Assembly (NCBI GenBank): GCA_023421115.1
Contig: JAEZUI010000032.1
Location: forward strand, 1 to 33,189
Source: Bacillota bacterium
GTDB taxonomy: Bacteria > Bacillota > Clostridia > Acetivibrionales > Acetivibrionaceae
Length of the DNA: 33,189 bases
Direction of reading: 5' to 3'
Positions 5,974 through 13,501 of the stretch are shown here, one piece after another (the first letter of the stretch is position 1; the number at the start of each line of letters is the position of its first letter). A model generated the notes under the pieces. It made no database searches. It was not told the DNA's origin and was given only the letters and a program-made list of their open reading frames with translations. The position numbers were made by a program, and so were the translations under genes.

Positions 5974-7227
5974 TTACTTCACCTCTATTTCTATTTTGCC
6001 AAAACTCCGGTTAACACTATTTGCTTCTTCTGAATATTTATTCTTATATATAAAATCGTTCCATTTTTGTTCATTTTCTTTAAAGCCTAATACCCATATT
6101 CTATCATCACTTAAGGAAGTATTAATCTTGCCTGAAAACAAGATGTTGTCTTGCTTATTAAACATAAGTACTTCAAGGTATTTTTCACCAACATCAAGCG
6201 GATTGTTATTTTCGTTATTACTTGTATCGATATAATTTACTATATAAAGCTTATCATTCTTATAAACCAAATCTCCTATACTTCTATAAGCATTATACAA
6301 TAGTGGCATAGAGTAAAGATGGCGAGCACTCTCCCACTCTTCTCCATATAATTCATCCCCGATATCAAAGGCTTTTACTAGTGATATTTCATTTGTTATC
6401 TCTAGAGTATACACCTGATCAATAACAAGGTTTAGGTAATTGCTATTTACATATCCGCCAACATGCTCGTTTTCAAAGCTAGCTAAATATTTCAAAGGAA
6501 TTTCTATAGCTTCGGAAAACTCTTCATTTATAATATTAAAAGCCTGTACTTTTAATTTACCATTTTCTATAAAAATTACACACAAACTATTTCCAACTAC
6601 AAACATCCCATTTACTTCAACTTTCCCATCCTTTAGATCTATATCTGAAATTTTCCTGTAACCGATCTCCTTATTTGCTTCCTCTTCATTATTAGGTAAT
6701 TTATCAAAATCAAACACCTCATAAATACCACTTATACCTCTACATGAATCATCCGTAGGAATTATAAAATAAATTTTTCCGTTTAACTCTCCCATAAATT
6801 TTGTTCTATAAGTAGTACTCGTTTTCTGGCAATTTACCTGAGCTTTTATAATCCCAGTTTTCTCTTTATTACCATTGTTATAAACTAATTTTAACAAACC
6901 ATTAGGGTAATCATAAAAAAAATAGTAATTTGGTAACATAATTCGGTCTGATCTAAGGATTTTTGTATAATCCAAGTAATTATTATAATAAATTAAATTC
7001 TGTTGAAGTTCTTTGTCTTTGAGTTTAAAAGATATAGCTGAAAACTGATCATGAATAATTCCACTTATCTCAATATCTTTTAATAAACTTTCATCACCGC
7101 TTATTTTCTCTATATTTGATATATTTTGGTTTATAGAATAATTTAAATATATGTAGCCTGTCATAAAAACTATTACTACAAATACAAAGAAACCACAAAA
7201 AATATTTTTCCTTATAAAGTCCATCAT
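5974..7227 (-). CDS. Membrane-anchored extracytoplasmic protein of the ABC operon, function unknown
   Basis: I do not recognise a named family. The 417 residues start with a short basic tip and one hydrophobic helix (about 9-30, FCGFFVFVVIVFMTGYIYL), so the rest should lie outside the membrane. The body is rich in beta-strand patterns with recurring short units such as GKIYFIIP, NSLCVIFIENGKLKV, DKLYIVNYID and LEVLMFNKQDNILF, each a strand pair ending in a hydrophobic stretch. That is suggestive of a beta-propeller, but this is inference. AGGAGG stands 9 bases before the first ATG; a second ATG follows at once. It is placed between the permease and ATPase genes, 16 bp after the former and 2 bp before the latter, so it is probably a sensor or accessory part of the transporter. 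Confidence 0.75.
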   Translation of the reverse strand: MMDFIRKNIFCGFFVFVVIVFMTGYIYLNYSINQNISNIEKISGDESLLKDIEISGIIHDQFSAISFKLKDKELQQNLIYYNNYLDYTKILRSDRIMLPNYYFFYDYPNGLLKLVYNNGNKEKTGIIKAQVNCQKTSTTYRTKFMGELNGKIYFIIPTDDSCRGISGIYEVFDFDKLPNNEEEANKEIGYRKISDIDLKDGKVEVNGMFVVGNSLCVIFIENGKLKVQAFNIINEEFSEAIEIPLKYLASFENEHVGGYVNSNYLNLVIDQVYTLEITNEISLVKAFDIGDELYGEEWESARHLYSMPLLYNAYRSIGDLVYKNDKLYIVNYIDTSNNENNNPLDVGEKYLEVLMFNKQDNILFSGKINTSLSDDRIWVLGFKENEQKWNDFIYKNKYSEEANSVNRSFGKIEIEVK

Positions 7228-7243
7228 TTTATCTGTCCTCCTA

Positions 7244-7996
7244 TTACAATACTTTTGTAGATCTTATAGCTTTAATTGAGTGACAAATCATAAACACAGT
7301 ACATATTACTATTAATACAAGCGGTATTACAAAATAGACAAGTTTGAAGTCAAATGCCAATTGGTCAATGCTATATATAAATTGAATTGACCACAATACA
7401 ATAACCGGAACTATTGACATCTTAATACGTTCTCCTTTTTTTAAACACACAAAAATGTATATTGACATTATCACTAATGAGACAGTAAAAATAAGGCTTG
7501 TTAAAAAAGGATATATACCCAATGGTAAAAAAGTCTTCAAAAACTTCGACCTGGTAAATGCCAAGAATAGCCCGTTATTAATTTTACGAATACCCGAAAG
7601 TGAATTTATATATATTTGATAAGTAAAAAATACACTTGCTATTTGAGTTGCTGCAATAAATAATACTGATAATATTCCAGATAGCAATTTACTTATATAA
7701 ACATCATATCTGTCCCCCGGTAAAGTCATTAAGGTATATATGCTTTTGCTGCCATAAAAATTCTGATAAAAACTAAAAGCTATCAATAACAATACTGCTG
7801 TTAAAAATACAGAAAATAAAAACGGGTATGCTGCCAAATCTAAAAGGTGCTCAAATCTATAATACCTGTATTCACTTCTAGACAAAGTAAACAAAAAGCT
7901 TATTATCTGAGCTAATACCATACTTGCGCTTATGACCATTAACAAAATGGCTGACCTTCTAAATTCAAAATCTATTAGGCACAATATCTTTTTCAC
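7244..7996 (-). CDS. ABC transporter permease, six membrane helices
   Basis: The 250-residue protein has six predicted membrane helices (about 14-36, 59-81, 106-130, 155-182, 193-210 and 217-241), the usual ABC-2 type permease layout. The loop after helix 2 contains YGSKSIYTLMTLPGDRYD, a piece typical of Firmicute permeases of this kind (the S-x-x-x-L-x-T-LP pattern). The start is a GTG at 7994-7996 with GGGGGAG 6 bases upstream. It follows the GntR regulator by 42 bp and precedes the anchored protein by 16 bp. With one ATPase and one permease in the operon, each probably works as a homodimer. The substrate cannot be inferred. Confidence 0.85.
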   Translation of the reverse strand: MKKILCLIDFEFRRSAILLMVISASMVLAQIISFLFTLSRSEYRYYRFEHLLDLAAYPFLFSVFLTAVLLLIAFSFYQNFYGSKSIYTLMTLPGDRYDVYISKLLSGILSVLFIAATQIASVFFTYQIYINSLSGIRKINNGLFLAFTRSKFLKTFLPLGIYPFLTSLIFTVSLVIMSIYIFVCLKKGERIKMSIVPVIVLWSIQFIYSIDQLAFDFKLVYFVIPLVLIVICTVFMICHSIKAIRSTKVL

Positions 7997-8011
7997 AAAT
8001 TACTCCCCCTC

Positions 8012-8028
8012 ACCAATGTATCATTGGT
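8012..8028. other. Short inverted repeat before the permease start
   Basis: ACCAATG (8012-8018) and CATTGGT (8022-8028) form a perfect 7-bp inverted repeat with a 3-base centre, in the 42-bp gap between the regulator and the permease. It is either an RNA hairpin just upstream of the ribosome site or a second small operator. It differs from the operator at 8481-8506. Confidence 0.35.
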
Positions 8029-8038
8029 ATAACACACA

Positions 8039-8419
8039 TTATTCTTTGTCCCAAAGATCACTTAACAAATCTATAACATCCTTAAAAGAAAGTTTTATCT
8101 CCTTAACTGTTTTTAGAAAGGCTCGTACTTCACCCTCTGTAAGTTCCTTCTTAACCCTTTCCCTAGAGTCATTATCGAGACGTATTATGCTCTTTGAATT
8201 TTGCATCGTTTCAATAATCTCCTCCTCTTCCATGTGCTTATATGCCTTCTGCACAGTAGCAGGGTTTACATTGAGCAATGTAGCTAAAACTCTACGGGAA
8301 GGTATCTCATCACCGGAGTCAAGTCTTCCAAGCTGTATTTGAACTTTAAAGTATTTAACTATCTGAAGGTATACAGGCTGCTTATTATCAAATTCAATTT
8401 TTATTTGATTAAAGTCCAA
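8039..8419 (-). CDS. GntR-family transcriptional regulator, YtrA subfamily
   Basis: YtrA-type regulators are short GntR repressors that control adjacent ABC operons. The protein begins with KIEFDNKQPVYLQIVKYFKVQI, the standard GntR N-terminus, and carries the winged helix-turn-helix with GDEIPSRRVLATLLNVNPATVQ as its recognition part, followed by a wing (MEEEEIIET). The short C-terminal tail of about 45 residues is too small for a ligand-binding domain of the FadR or HutC type, as expected of YtrA. I place the start at the TTG at 8417-8419 because GGGGGA stands 7 bases before it, giving 126 residues; an in-frame TTG 21 bp further upstream is also possible. The perfect inverted repeat over its own promoter suggests autoregulation of the whole operon. 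Confidence 0.9.
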   Translation of the reverse strand: MDFNQIKIEFDNKQPVYLQIVKYFKVQIQLGRLDSGDEIPSRRVLATLLNVNPATVQKAYKHMEEEEIIETMQNSKSIIRLDNDSRERVKKELTEGEVRAFLKTVKEIKLSFKDVIDLLSDLWDKE

Positions 8420-8480
8420 ACAATCGTCCCCCAAAGACAAAAAAGTTTTTTGTTTATTTTAATCAGTCATAATAGTCTTC

Positions 8481-8516
8481 AACTGTATTATACCACTGAT
8501 ACAGTTGTGTTGTCTA
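8481..8516 (-). promoter_or_regulatory. Promoter and operator of the gntR-ABC operon
   Basis: On the minus strand, TAGACA (8511-8516) and a perfect TATAAT (8487-8492) are 18 bp apart. An inverted repeat, AACTGTAT (8481-8488) with ATACAGTT (8499-8506), covers the -10 box and part of the spacer. Bound regulator would block the polymerase. This is the typical place and form of a YtrA-type operator; the assignment to this GntR protein is inference. Confidence 0.7.
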
Positions 8517-8630
8517 TAAAGCCAGCGAAAATTTATGATATTTTTTTATTCTTAAATAGAAATAAATTTTTAAGCATATAATTATTTCTAATACCCTGTC
8601 CTTTTTTTATATTATATGATATAGTTTGAT

Positions 8631-8660
8631 TTGAATAAAACATTAAAAAATTCATAGAAT
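8631..8660 (+). promoter_or_regulatory. Probable promoter of the exonuclease gene
   Basis: TTGAAT (8631-8636) and TAGAAT (8655-8660) are 18 bp apart, about 30 bp before the start codon. Both boxes are one mismatch from consensus. The region is AT-rich, so chance matches are likely. Confidence 0.45.
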
Positions 8661-8688
8661 ATTCACTATTACAGAAAGAAGAGAGAAT

Positions 8689-9324
8689 ATGAATTATATA
8701 ATATATGACCTTGAGCTAAATAGTAAACCGTTTAAAAGCAATCTTCCAAATGAAATAATTGAAATAGGTGCTGTCAAATTGGACAGTAATCTAAATGAAG
8801 TTGATACATTCCAGGCTTTCATAAAGCCTAAGTATTTTAAAAAATTATTTCCCGTTGTCAAAAGAAAAACAAAAATTACACAGGAAGATGTTAATAATGC
8901 GGGAAATTTTAAAGATATAATATCCAACTTTAGAAGTTGGATTGGAGACAATTTTATATTGATAAGCTGGGGACACGATGATATACATCATTTGCTTATG
9001 AGCTGCAGAAGCAATAAGCTCACCACTAGCTGGCTCAAAAAAAATATTGACCTTCAAAAACAGGTATCATCCATATATGAAGTTCCAACCGGACAGAGAT
9101 ATAGCCTTGAAAATGCACTTAATGTATTGGAAATTGAAGTTGAAGAAAATTTGCACCGTGCCCTCGCCGACGCACGCTATACGGCCATGATCTTTCAAAA
9201 GACCTTTTACAAGCTTGATTTAAGCGTGTTCAGCTCTATTGAATTGAGGAAAAAGGTTAAAACAATACCGAAGGCCAAACCGACTAAAAAAGTAGCAATA
9301 GAGCTAAAAATTGGGGATGAATAA
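8689..9324 (+). CDS. DEDDh 3'-5' exonuclease (ERI-1/KapD-like)
   Basis: The 211-residue protein is a single RNase T/DnaQ-type exonuclease domain that removes nucleotides from 3' ends of RNA or DNA using two metal ions. All catalytic residues are visible: Asp7 and Glu9 in YDLEL (Exo I), Asp98 in SWGHDD (Exo II), and His156 with Asp161 in HRALADAR (Exo III, the h form). The first 160-170 residues form the domain; a basic tail (KKVKTIPKAKPTKKVAIELK) follows and may bind nucleic acid. The ATG is preceded by AGAAGAGAG. It is monocistronic, with its own likely promoter and a terminator. The overall shape matches KapD/ERI-1-like enzymes rather than polymerase epsilon subunits, but the substrate is not known. 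Confidence 0.9.
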   Translation: MNYIIYDLELNSKPFKSNLPNEIIEIGAVKLDSNLNEVDTFQAFIKPKYFKKLFPVVKRKTKITQEDVNNAGNFKDIISNFRSWIGDNFILISWGHDDIHHLLMSCRSNKLTTSWLKKNIDLQKQVSSIYEVPTGQRYSLENALNVLEIEVEENLHRALADARYTAMIFQKTFYKLDLSVFSSIELRKKVKTIPKAKPTKKVAIELKIGDE

Positions 9325-9333
9325 GGCGTTTCA

Positions 9334-9376
9334 AAAAAAACGACTTAATAAGCCATAAGCTAAAAGTCGTTTTTAT
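9334..9376 (+). terminator. Terminator after the exonuclease gene
   Basis: AAAACGACTT (9337-9346) pairs with AAGTCGTTTT (9364-9373), followed by more T. The stem starts 12 bp after the stop codon. The A and T arms make it usable from both strands. Confidence 0.7.
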
Positions 9377-9393
9377 TATTTCAATTGCTTAGC

Positions 9394-9491
9394 GTGTTTC
9401 AAAAAATTCATTTGTCAATATATATCTACAACCCAATAAAATCAGCTTTTTTGAAACACCCATTGACTAGTTATTTTTTTGGAATCACCTT
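9394..9491. repeat. Palindromic intergenic repeat, copy 1
   Basis: GTGTTTCAAAAAA (9394-9406) is a perfect 13-bp inverted match to TTTTTTGAAACAC (9447-9459). The segment 9433-9491 recurs in the same orientation at 13397-13455 with 51 of 59 bases equal and no gaps, counted by eye. The outer edge reads AAGGTGATTCC on the minus strand, and this edge supplies the stop codon of the capA-like gene. It may act as a terminator for the gene on either side. Confidence 0.7.
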
Positions 9492-10708
9492 AAATTAAAA
9501 ACAAGCTTATCTTCTTTGATTTCGCACTTTGTATTTAATTGCTTACATAAAGAAATTTCTCTCTCCAGTATATTTTTTGCATTTTCACCTTTCTGGGGTA
9601 CAACCTGCATTTTGCCAATAGTCCTTACAGGTATACCTTCTAAACTCACCAATACATTATCTTTAAATTCCATATTCATAATAAAGGTTTCCTGGTTTTC
9701 CGGATCATTTTGGTCAAAAATGAAGTTGCCAAGGCTGTAAAATACCGGTTTACCTTTATATATCTCTATACCTTGAAATTGGTGGGCATGGTGACCTAAT
9801 ATTACGTCCACCCCATTGTCTATAAGGTTATGCGCAAATTCCACCTGACTATCCCATATCTCAAAACTTTCCTCATAGCCCCAGTGCAAAGATACCATCA
9901 ATATATCAACTTCTTTTCGCAATTTTTCTATTTCACTCTTAATGGAATCATCAAACTTTATAGGTCTTTTCGCAACTCCTGCCTTGTTTTCACCTGCAAT
10001 AAACATAAGAGTTGGATTACCCTTATAGGTCACTTCAGCCATGTCGGTATATGAAAGAAGTCCTATTTTGACACCTTTCTTTTCAATAATTGCCGGCTTC
10101 TTAGCTTCTTCAATATTTTTGCCTGCTCCACTAAATGCCATTTTGTGCTCTTTCAATAATGCTTGCGTATCATACAAACCTTCTTCATAGTAATCTAATA
10201 TATGGTTGTTTGCAAGACTAAATAAATTAAACCCTGCATATTCAAGACCTTTTATGGAGTCCACTTCATTCTTCAATACATATTTCCCACCCTGCTTGAT
10301 ATCAGTTAGAGAATGCGTTCGTGAAGTTATAGGTTCTTCAAGATTGGCAAATACTACATCTCCTTTTTTTAGTATATCCGCTGTTTCAAGGAAAGGATAA
10401 ATGTAGTCCTTATTTGCTTTTTTTAGTCTTGACTGAACACCTCTGCCAAGAAGAATATCCCCTACTGCTACTATTTTTAAGGAATCTATCGAAGGCTTAA
10501 TTGATGGTTCACTTGTAGGTATGGTATTTTCGCTATTTACATTTGTCTGTGGCAAATAAGTAGATATAGAGACCGTAGCATTTGGCAGGTCGCTTTCCAT
10601 ATCAACAGCAACTGTTGAATCCTTACTACTATTTAAAGCGTACAGCAAACCAATTGCCCCCAACAATACAAAAAATACAATCAAAAAACTAAGTGTTTTT
10701 TTATTCAT
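9485..10708 (-). CDS. CapA/PgsA-type membrane-anchored metallophosphatase-like protein
   Basis: CapA-family proteins share the calcineurin-like metallophosphatase fold; some act in poly-gamma-glutamate capsule synthesis, but most clostridial members stand alone and have unknown substrates. The 407 residues comprise an N-terminal membrane anchor (about 7-25), a Ser/Thr/Pro-rich spacer (about 26-75) and the domain, with the metal-site motifs VAVGDILLGR, FANLEEPIT, LANNHILDYYEEG, SLHWGYE and GHHAHQFQGIEIY, then FYSLGNFIFDQ. The ATG is preceded by AGAGGA. No capB or capC gene is near, so a capsule role is not supported. The last codons and the TGA stop fall inside the conserved edge of an intergenic repeat, so the extreme C-terminus may have been altered by insertion. 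Confidence 0.88.
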   Translation of the reverse strand: MNKKTLSFLIVFFVLLGAIGLLYALNSSKDSTVAVDMESDLPNATVSISTYLPQTNVNSENTIPTSEPSIKPSIDSLKIVAVGDILLGRGVQSRLKKANKDYIYPFLETADILKKGDVVFANLEEPITSRTHSLTDIKQGGKYVLKNEVDSIKGLEYAGFNLFSLANNHILDYYEEGLYDTQALLKEHKMAFSGAGKNIEEAKKPAIIEKKGVKIGLLSYTDMAEVTYKGNPTLMFIAGENKAGVAKRPIKFDDSIKSEIEKLRKEVDILMVSLHWGYEESFEIWDSQVEFAHNLIDNGVDVILGHHAHQFQGIEIYKGKPVFYSLGNFIFDQNDPENQETFIMNMEFKDNVLVSLEGIPVRTIGKMQVVPQKGENAKNILEREISLCKQLNTKCEIKEDKLVFNLR

Positions 10709-10866
10709 GTTGATTTTCCTCTTAAGTTTAAGAAGCTCAAAAAGTCCATAAAGGCTGAATTTTCAAACTTCCATTAATTTTAAATAGCTTCGTTTTCTAT
10801 TCTAGCACAAAAAACAGGAAAATCCCATAAATTTAAACAAACCATTATTTTATTTTTAAAATAGCT

Positions 10867-11727
10867 TTAATATTTTCTTATTGAAATTTTACCCAACTCG
10901 CTTTTAAGCTTAACTTTCGCAACCTTTTCTTCATTACTTGAGCTATAACCTTGCTTTTGTTTCCGGTTAGTATCATTGCTTGTTTTAAACACATTTTCAT
11001 CAAATTCGTTTATTGCCAATTCACCCACTGTTTCAAAATTAATTTTAGAACGAGCATGCGCTAATAGTTCAATATGCCCTAAACCTGTACACATACTATA
11101 TTCTCCATTTTCATCAAACTCTGCCTTAATAATTATATTTCCTACCTTCTTATTCACTTCGGAATTTCCTTTTATTTTGCCGTTTGATATCTTTACATCC
11201 CCTTCTTCTCCACAGATATTCAAAATACCGTCAAATCTGTTTATTTGTATATCAGTATTATCAAGTTCAGCATTCAAAACACCTTGCATATCGTCATATA
11301 GCTTTAGTTTTCCCTCATCAACCCTATAATTCATATAATCTATTGCTTTAGGCATATATACGGTATAATCTACAATCGCACCATAGGAATCTTTATTTCC
11401 GCCTTTATACCTGCTTTTCAAAAATACTGTATCATTATCTGTTTTTATTTCTATATCAAAGTTTTCAAGCTTTTCCATTAGTAATTCCCTTTTGTATGTA
11501 CCGCTAGCTCTCCTTGTTATTTCAATCTTAATTTCATCTCTCTTCCATGTATATATGTCTATATTGCCTACATCACAGGATATATCTAAGTTGTACTTTC
11601 CTTTAAGTTTAATAGTATTTTCGGAATATAAACTGACTTCAATTTTTGTATCTGTCTTCCCGTAAGCAATTCCACAACCGGAAAACATAAATGCCATTAA
11701 AATAATTATAATCAGTTTCGATTCCAT
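10867..11727 (-). CDS. Lipoprotein with a DUF4097-like beta-rich body
   Basis: The protein starts with a lipoprotein signal: short basic N-terminus, hydrophobic stretch, and FSGC with Cys18 as the lipidated residue, so it should be anchored to the outer face of the membrane. The body of about 265 residues shows recurring strand pairs such as GNIDIYTWKRDEIKIEI, GKLKLYDDM, GDVKISNGKIKGNSEV, KVGNIIIKAEF and LGKISIRKY. This G-x-I/L-x-I pattern is typical of DUF4097 putative adhesin proteins, which fold as a beta-solenoid. Function in the family is not established. The ATG has GGGGAG 10 bases before it. It lies downstream of the flagellar operon on the same strand but is separated by 371 bp with a repeat and a hairpin, so it is probably transcribed separately. 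Confidence 0.72.
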   Translation of the reverse strand: MESKLIIIILMAFMFSGCGIAYGKTDTKIEVSLYSENTIKLKGKYNLDISCDVGNIDIYTWKRDEIKIEITRRASGTYKRELLMEKLENFDIEIKTDNDTVFLKSRYKGGNKDSYGAIVDYTVYMPKAIDYMNYRVDEGKLKLYDDMQGVLNAELDNTDIQINRFDGILNICGEEGDVKISNGKIKGNSEVNKKVGNIIIKAEFDENGEYSMCTGLGHIELLAHARSKINFETVGELAINEFDENVFKTSNDTNRKQKQGYSSSNEEKVAKVKLKSELGKISIRKY

Positions 11728-11766
11728 ATTTGCTCTTCTCCCCTTCTAACTATTTTAAATACTTTA

Positions 11767-11876
11767 TATATAGATAACGTACACTAAAGTTAAATTTATA
11801 TAGCACTTAAACGTTATCTAATTTAGATGAAAAACTTCCTTTAAAATTTAGTTTTAGAGTTTTTCATCTATAGTAT
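11767..11876. repeat. Two-hairpin intergenic repeat, copy 2 (inverted relative to copy 1)
   Basis: The reverse complement matches 1849-1957 along its whole length. The arms AGATAACGT (11772-11780) with ACGTTATCT (11811-11819), and GATGAAAAACT (11826-11836) with AGTTTTTCATC (11858-11868), are identical to copy 1. It stands 40 bp upstream of the lipoprotein gene. Confidence 0.75.
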
Positions 11877-11978
11877 AGCATCAGCCCTATTTAACTTCAA
11901 TTATTTCCCATATACCCTTTCACTATTAGCAACACTTTATATTAGTTACTATTTGAAATATCCCAACTTAAAAGATTA

Positions 11979-12017
11979 AGCGGCCATAAAAAAGGATTTT
12001 CCCATTTATAGACCGCT
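11979..12017 (-). terminator. Stem-loop that may end the flagellar operon
   Basis: On the minus strand AGCGGTC pairs with GGCCGCT (seven pairs, one wobble) around an AT-rich interior. It lies about 80 bp after the last small gene of the operon. The T run after it is poor (TAATCTTTT), so termination is only probable. Confidence 0.35.
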
Positions 12018-12098
12018 CTTTAATACAATAATAAAATTGTTGCTACGCATATTGGACTCTAATTTTAATGAAAAGGGCTATTTGATTCAATATATAAT

Positions 12099-12305
12099 TT
12101 ATTTCTTCTCCTTTGTATCTTCTATGGATTTTGTAAGTACAGTTTCCTCACTAAAAACCATACCGTACTGCTTTGCCCTTTCAATTACATCTTCCTTGCT
12201 TAGTGTCTGCTTATTTCCTGCTAAGTAAATTATGCTCATGAAAGCAGTTAACACAATTCCTACTCCAATTCCAAGCAATATACTCTTTATGTGAAATTTT
12301 TGCAT
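12099..12305 (-). CDS. Small membrane protein at the end of the flagellar operon, 68 residues
   Basis: I place the start at the ATG at 12303-12305, where GGGAGG stands 6 bases upstream; the longer frame to 12350 has no ribosome site. The product starts MQKFHIKSILLGIGVGIVLT, has one membrane helix (about 7-29) and a short charged region with SKEDVIERAKQYGMVFSEE. That piece resembles the short motif found after the membrane helix in small clostridial proteins sometimes annotated as MltG/YceG-like, but no catalytic domain is present, so no enzyme activity should be assumed. It follows the SwrB-like gene by 90 bp and is the last gene on this strand before a 371-bp gap. Confidence 0.7.
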   Translation of the reverse strand: MQKFHIKSILLGIGVGIVLTAFMSIIYLAGNKQTLSKEDVIERAKQYGMVFSEETVLTKSIEDTKEKK

Positions 12306-12395
12306 ACTTTTCCTCCCTAAGCCACGTTTTTTTACAATTTGTAAAAGCATCGAGCAAATTTTACATCCCGTTTATATAATTTTTCTTTAATGGCT

Positions 12396-12986
12396 TTATC
12401 GGTTAACACCAAGAATAAGCTGTATTTCTCCCTTTCCTATATTCAGTTTTCGTGCTATTTCAGTCTCATTAAGACCTTTGTTAGCAAGCGTTATTACTTC
12501 ATTATGTTTATTGTTTATCGAAATTATCTTTTCTTTTACTTTTGATACACCCTTCATATTTTTACCAGAATTCATAACGTTCTCATCAGGCTTTTCATTT
12601 TCCGCATCTTTCTTTTTAACTGAATTAACCTCTAAAAACTTAGGGGTTGTGTCAATAGAGCAACTATTTCCTATGACCTCATTTCGCATATTATGAAAAG
12701 AAGCTGTCTCAACTCTCATAGTTTCTATAAGCTTCTCAGCTTCCTTAAATCTTGCGTTCATTTCGGCATTTTTATCACCAATCTGTGTTACTACATAGTC
12801 GGAAAACTTATTAAGCTCTTCTACCATCATCTCCGCATCTCTTATTATTCTGATTAATTCTGCCTTTTTTTCATCCATACGGAGTTCAGTATCGAAAGCA
12901 TTTTTTCTATCGAACACAATCCATATAAAAGATAAAACTATAAGAATAATACCTACAAAAATTATACTAGAATAAAAACCAACCAT
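12396..12986 (-). CDS. SwrB/YlxL-like membrane protein (DUF6115-type)
   Basis: The 196-residue protein has one N-terminal membrane helix (about 5-27), a long charged coiled-coil region (about 30-100), a variable Lys/Asn-rich spacer, and a C-terminal helix-turn-helix-like segment, LNETEIARKLNIGKGEIQLI. Bacillus SwrB, encoded directly after sigD, has the same layout and helps activate the flagellar export gate at the basal body; DUF6115 proteins of Clostridia occupy the same operon position. The start is the ATG at 12984-12986 because AAGGGG lies 7 bases before it; the GTG two codons earlier is too close. Its place a few genes after the sigma factor supports a role in flagellar assembly. A role as a DNA-binding regulator is the less likely alternative. 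Confidence 0.72.
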   Translation of the reverse strand: MVGFYSSIIFVGIILIVLSFIWIVFDRKNAFDTELRMDEKKAELIRIIRDAEMMVEELNKFSDYVVTQIGDKNAEMNARFKEAEKLIETMRVETASFHNMRNEVIGNSCSIDTTPKFLEVNSVKKKDAENEKPDENVMNSGKNMKGVSKVKEKIISINNKHNEVITLANKGLNETEIARKLNIGKGEIQLILGVNR

Positions 12987-13030
12987 ATTCACACCCCTTA
13001 ACTTATCCTTTGTTAATTATGTTAGTATAT

Positions 13031-13336
13031 CTAAAGCCTTATATCAATAATACTCGTTTGCTCTTCTTCCATTGAACTGTTACTGTTATAATTTCTCTTT
13101 TTATTACCCTTTTCTTTCTTTTCCTTTGAACCTTTATTTTGTTTTTCATTTATTTTAGACTGCTGAGTATTGTCCTTTGAGTGCACTAGATTAACACTGT
13201 CTTCTGCCTTTTGTTGGTTAGTCGAAGACTGTTGCTGTTGAATCAGTTCATTTTTGTGTCTAGCATCACTTTGAATTTTTGATATTTCATTAGTCTTTGG
13301 AATTTGTACTTGAAAGTCAATTGGTTTTATTGTCAT
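13031..13336 (-). CDS. Low-complexity Q/K/N-rich protein of the flagellar operon, function unknown
   Basis: The 101-residue product has no membrane helix or signal peptide. It starts with MTIKPIDFQVQIPKTNEISK, continues with Gln-, Lys- and Asn-rich disordered sequence (QQQQSS, KKEKGNKKRNYN), and ends in a short hydrophobic tag, SIIDIRL. Only the two ends look ordered, as in a linker or adaptor that binds partners through its termini. The ribosome site AAGG lies 10 bases before the ATG. It sits between fapA and the SwrB-like gene on the same strand, 44 bp before the latter. I know of no function; co-location suggests a flagellar role. Confidence 0.65.
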   Translation of the reverse strand: MTIKPIDFQVQIPKTNEISKIQSDARHKNELIQQQQSSTNQQKAEDSVNLVHSKDNTQQSKINEKQNKGSKEKKEKGNKKRNYNSNSSMEEEQTSIIDIRL

Positions 13337-13354
13337 ATAGCACCATCCTTTTAG

Positions 13355-13455
13355 GCCATTTCAAAAAATAACCTATTCAGTATTTTATTCATAAAGCCAA
13401 TAAAATCAAATTTTTTGAAATGGCAATTGACCAGTTATTTTTTGGGAATCACCTT
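13355..13455. repeat. Palindromic intergenic repeat, copy 2
   Basis: GCCATTTCAAAAAAT (13355-13369) is a perfect 15-bp inverted match to ATTTTTTGAAATGGC (13410-13424). It is related to 9394-9491. The outer pairs of the stem differ between the copies but stay complementary in each. It lies between the fapA stop codon and the next gene of the operon. Confidence 0.7.
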
Positions 13456-13501
13456 TAAAAACAAACCCTAGGAATAAAATTCTTTAAATTCTTTCAAAAG
13501 C

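Larger units (their letters stand above)
11728..12098. other. Intergenic region after the flagellar operon
   Basis: No reading frame with a ribosome site was found. The region holds the second two-hairpin repeat (11767-11876) and a stem-loop (11979-12017) that may end the flagellar transcript. Confidence 0.5.

Noticed and set aside
7932..8342. 136-codon plus-strand frame opposite the gntR gene
   Set aside because: It overlaps the well-supported GntR gene and lacks a ribosome site.
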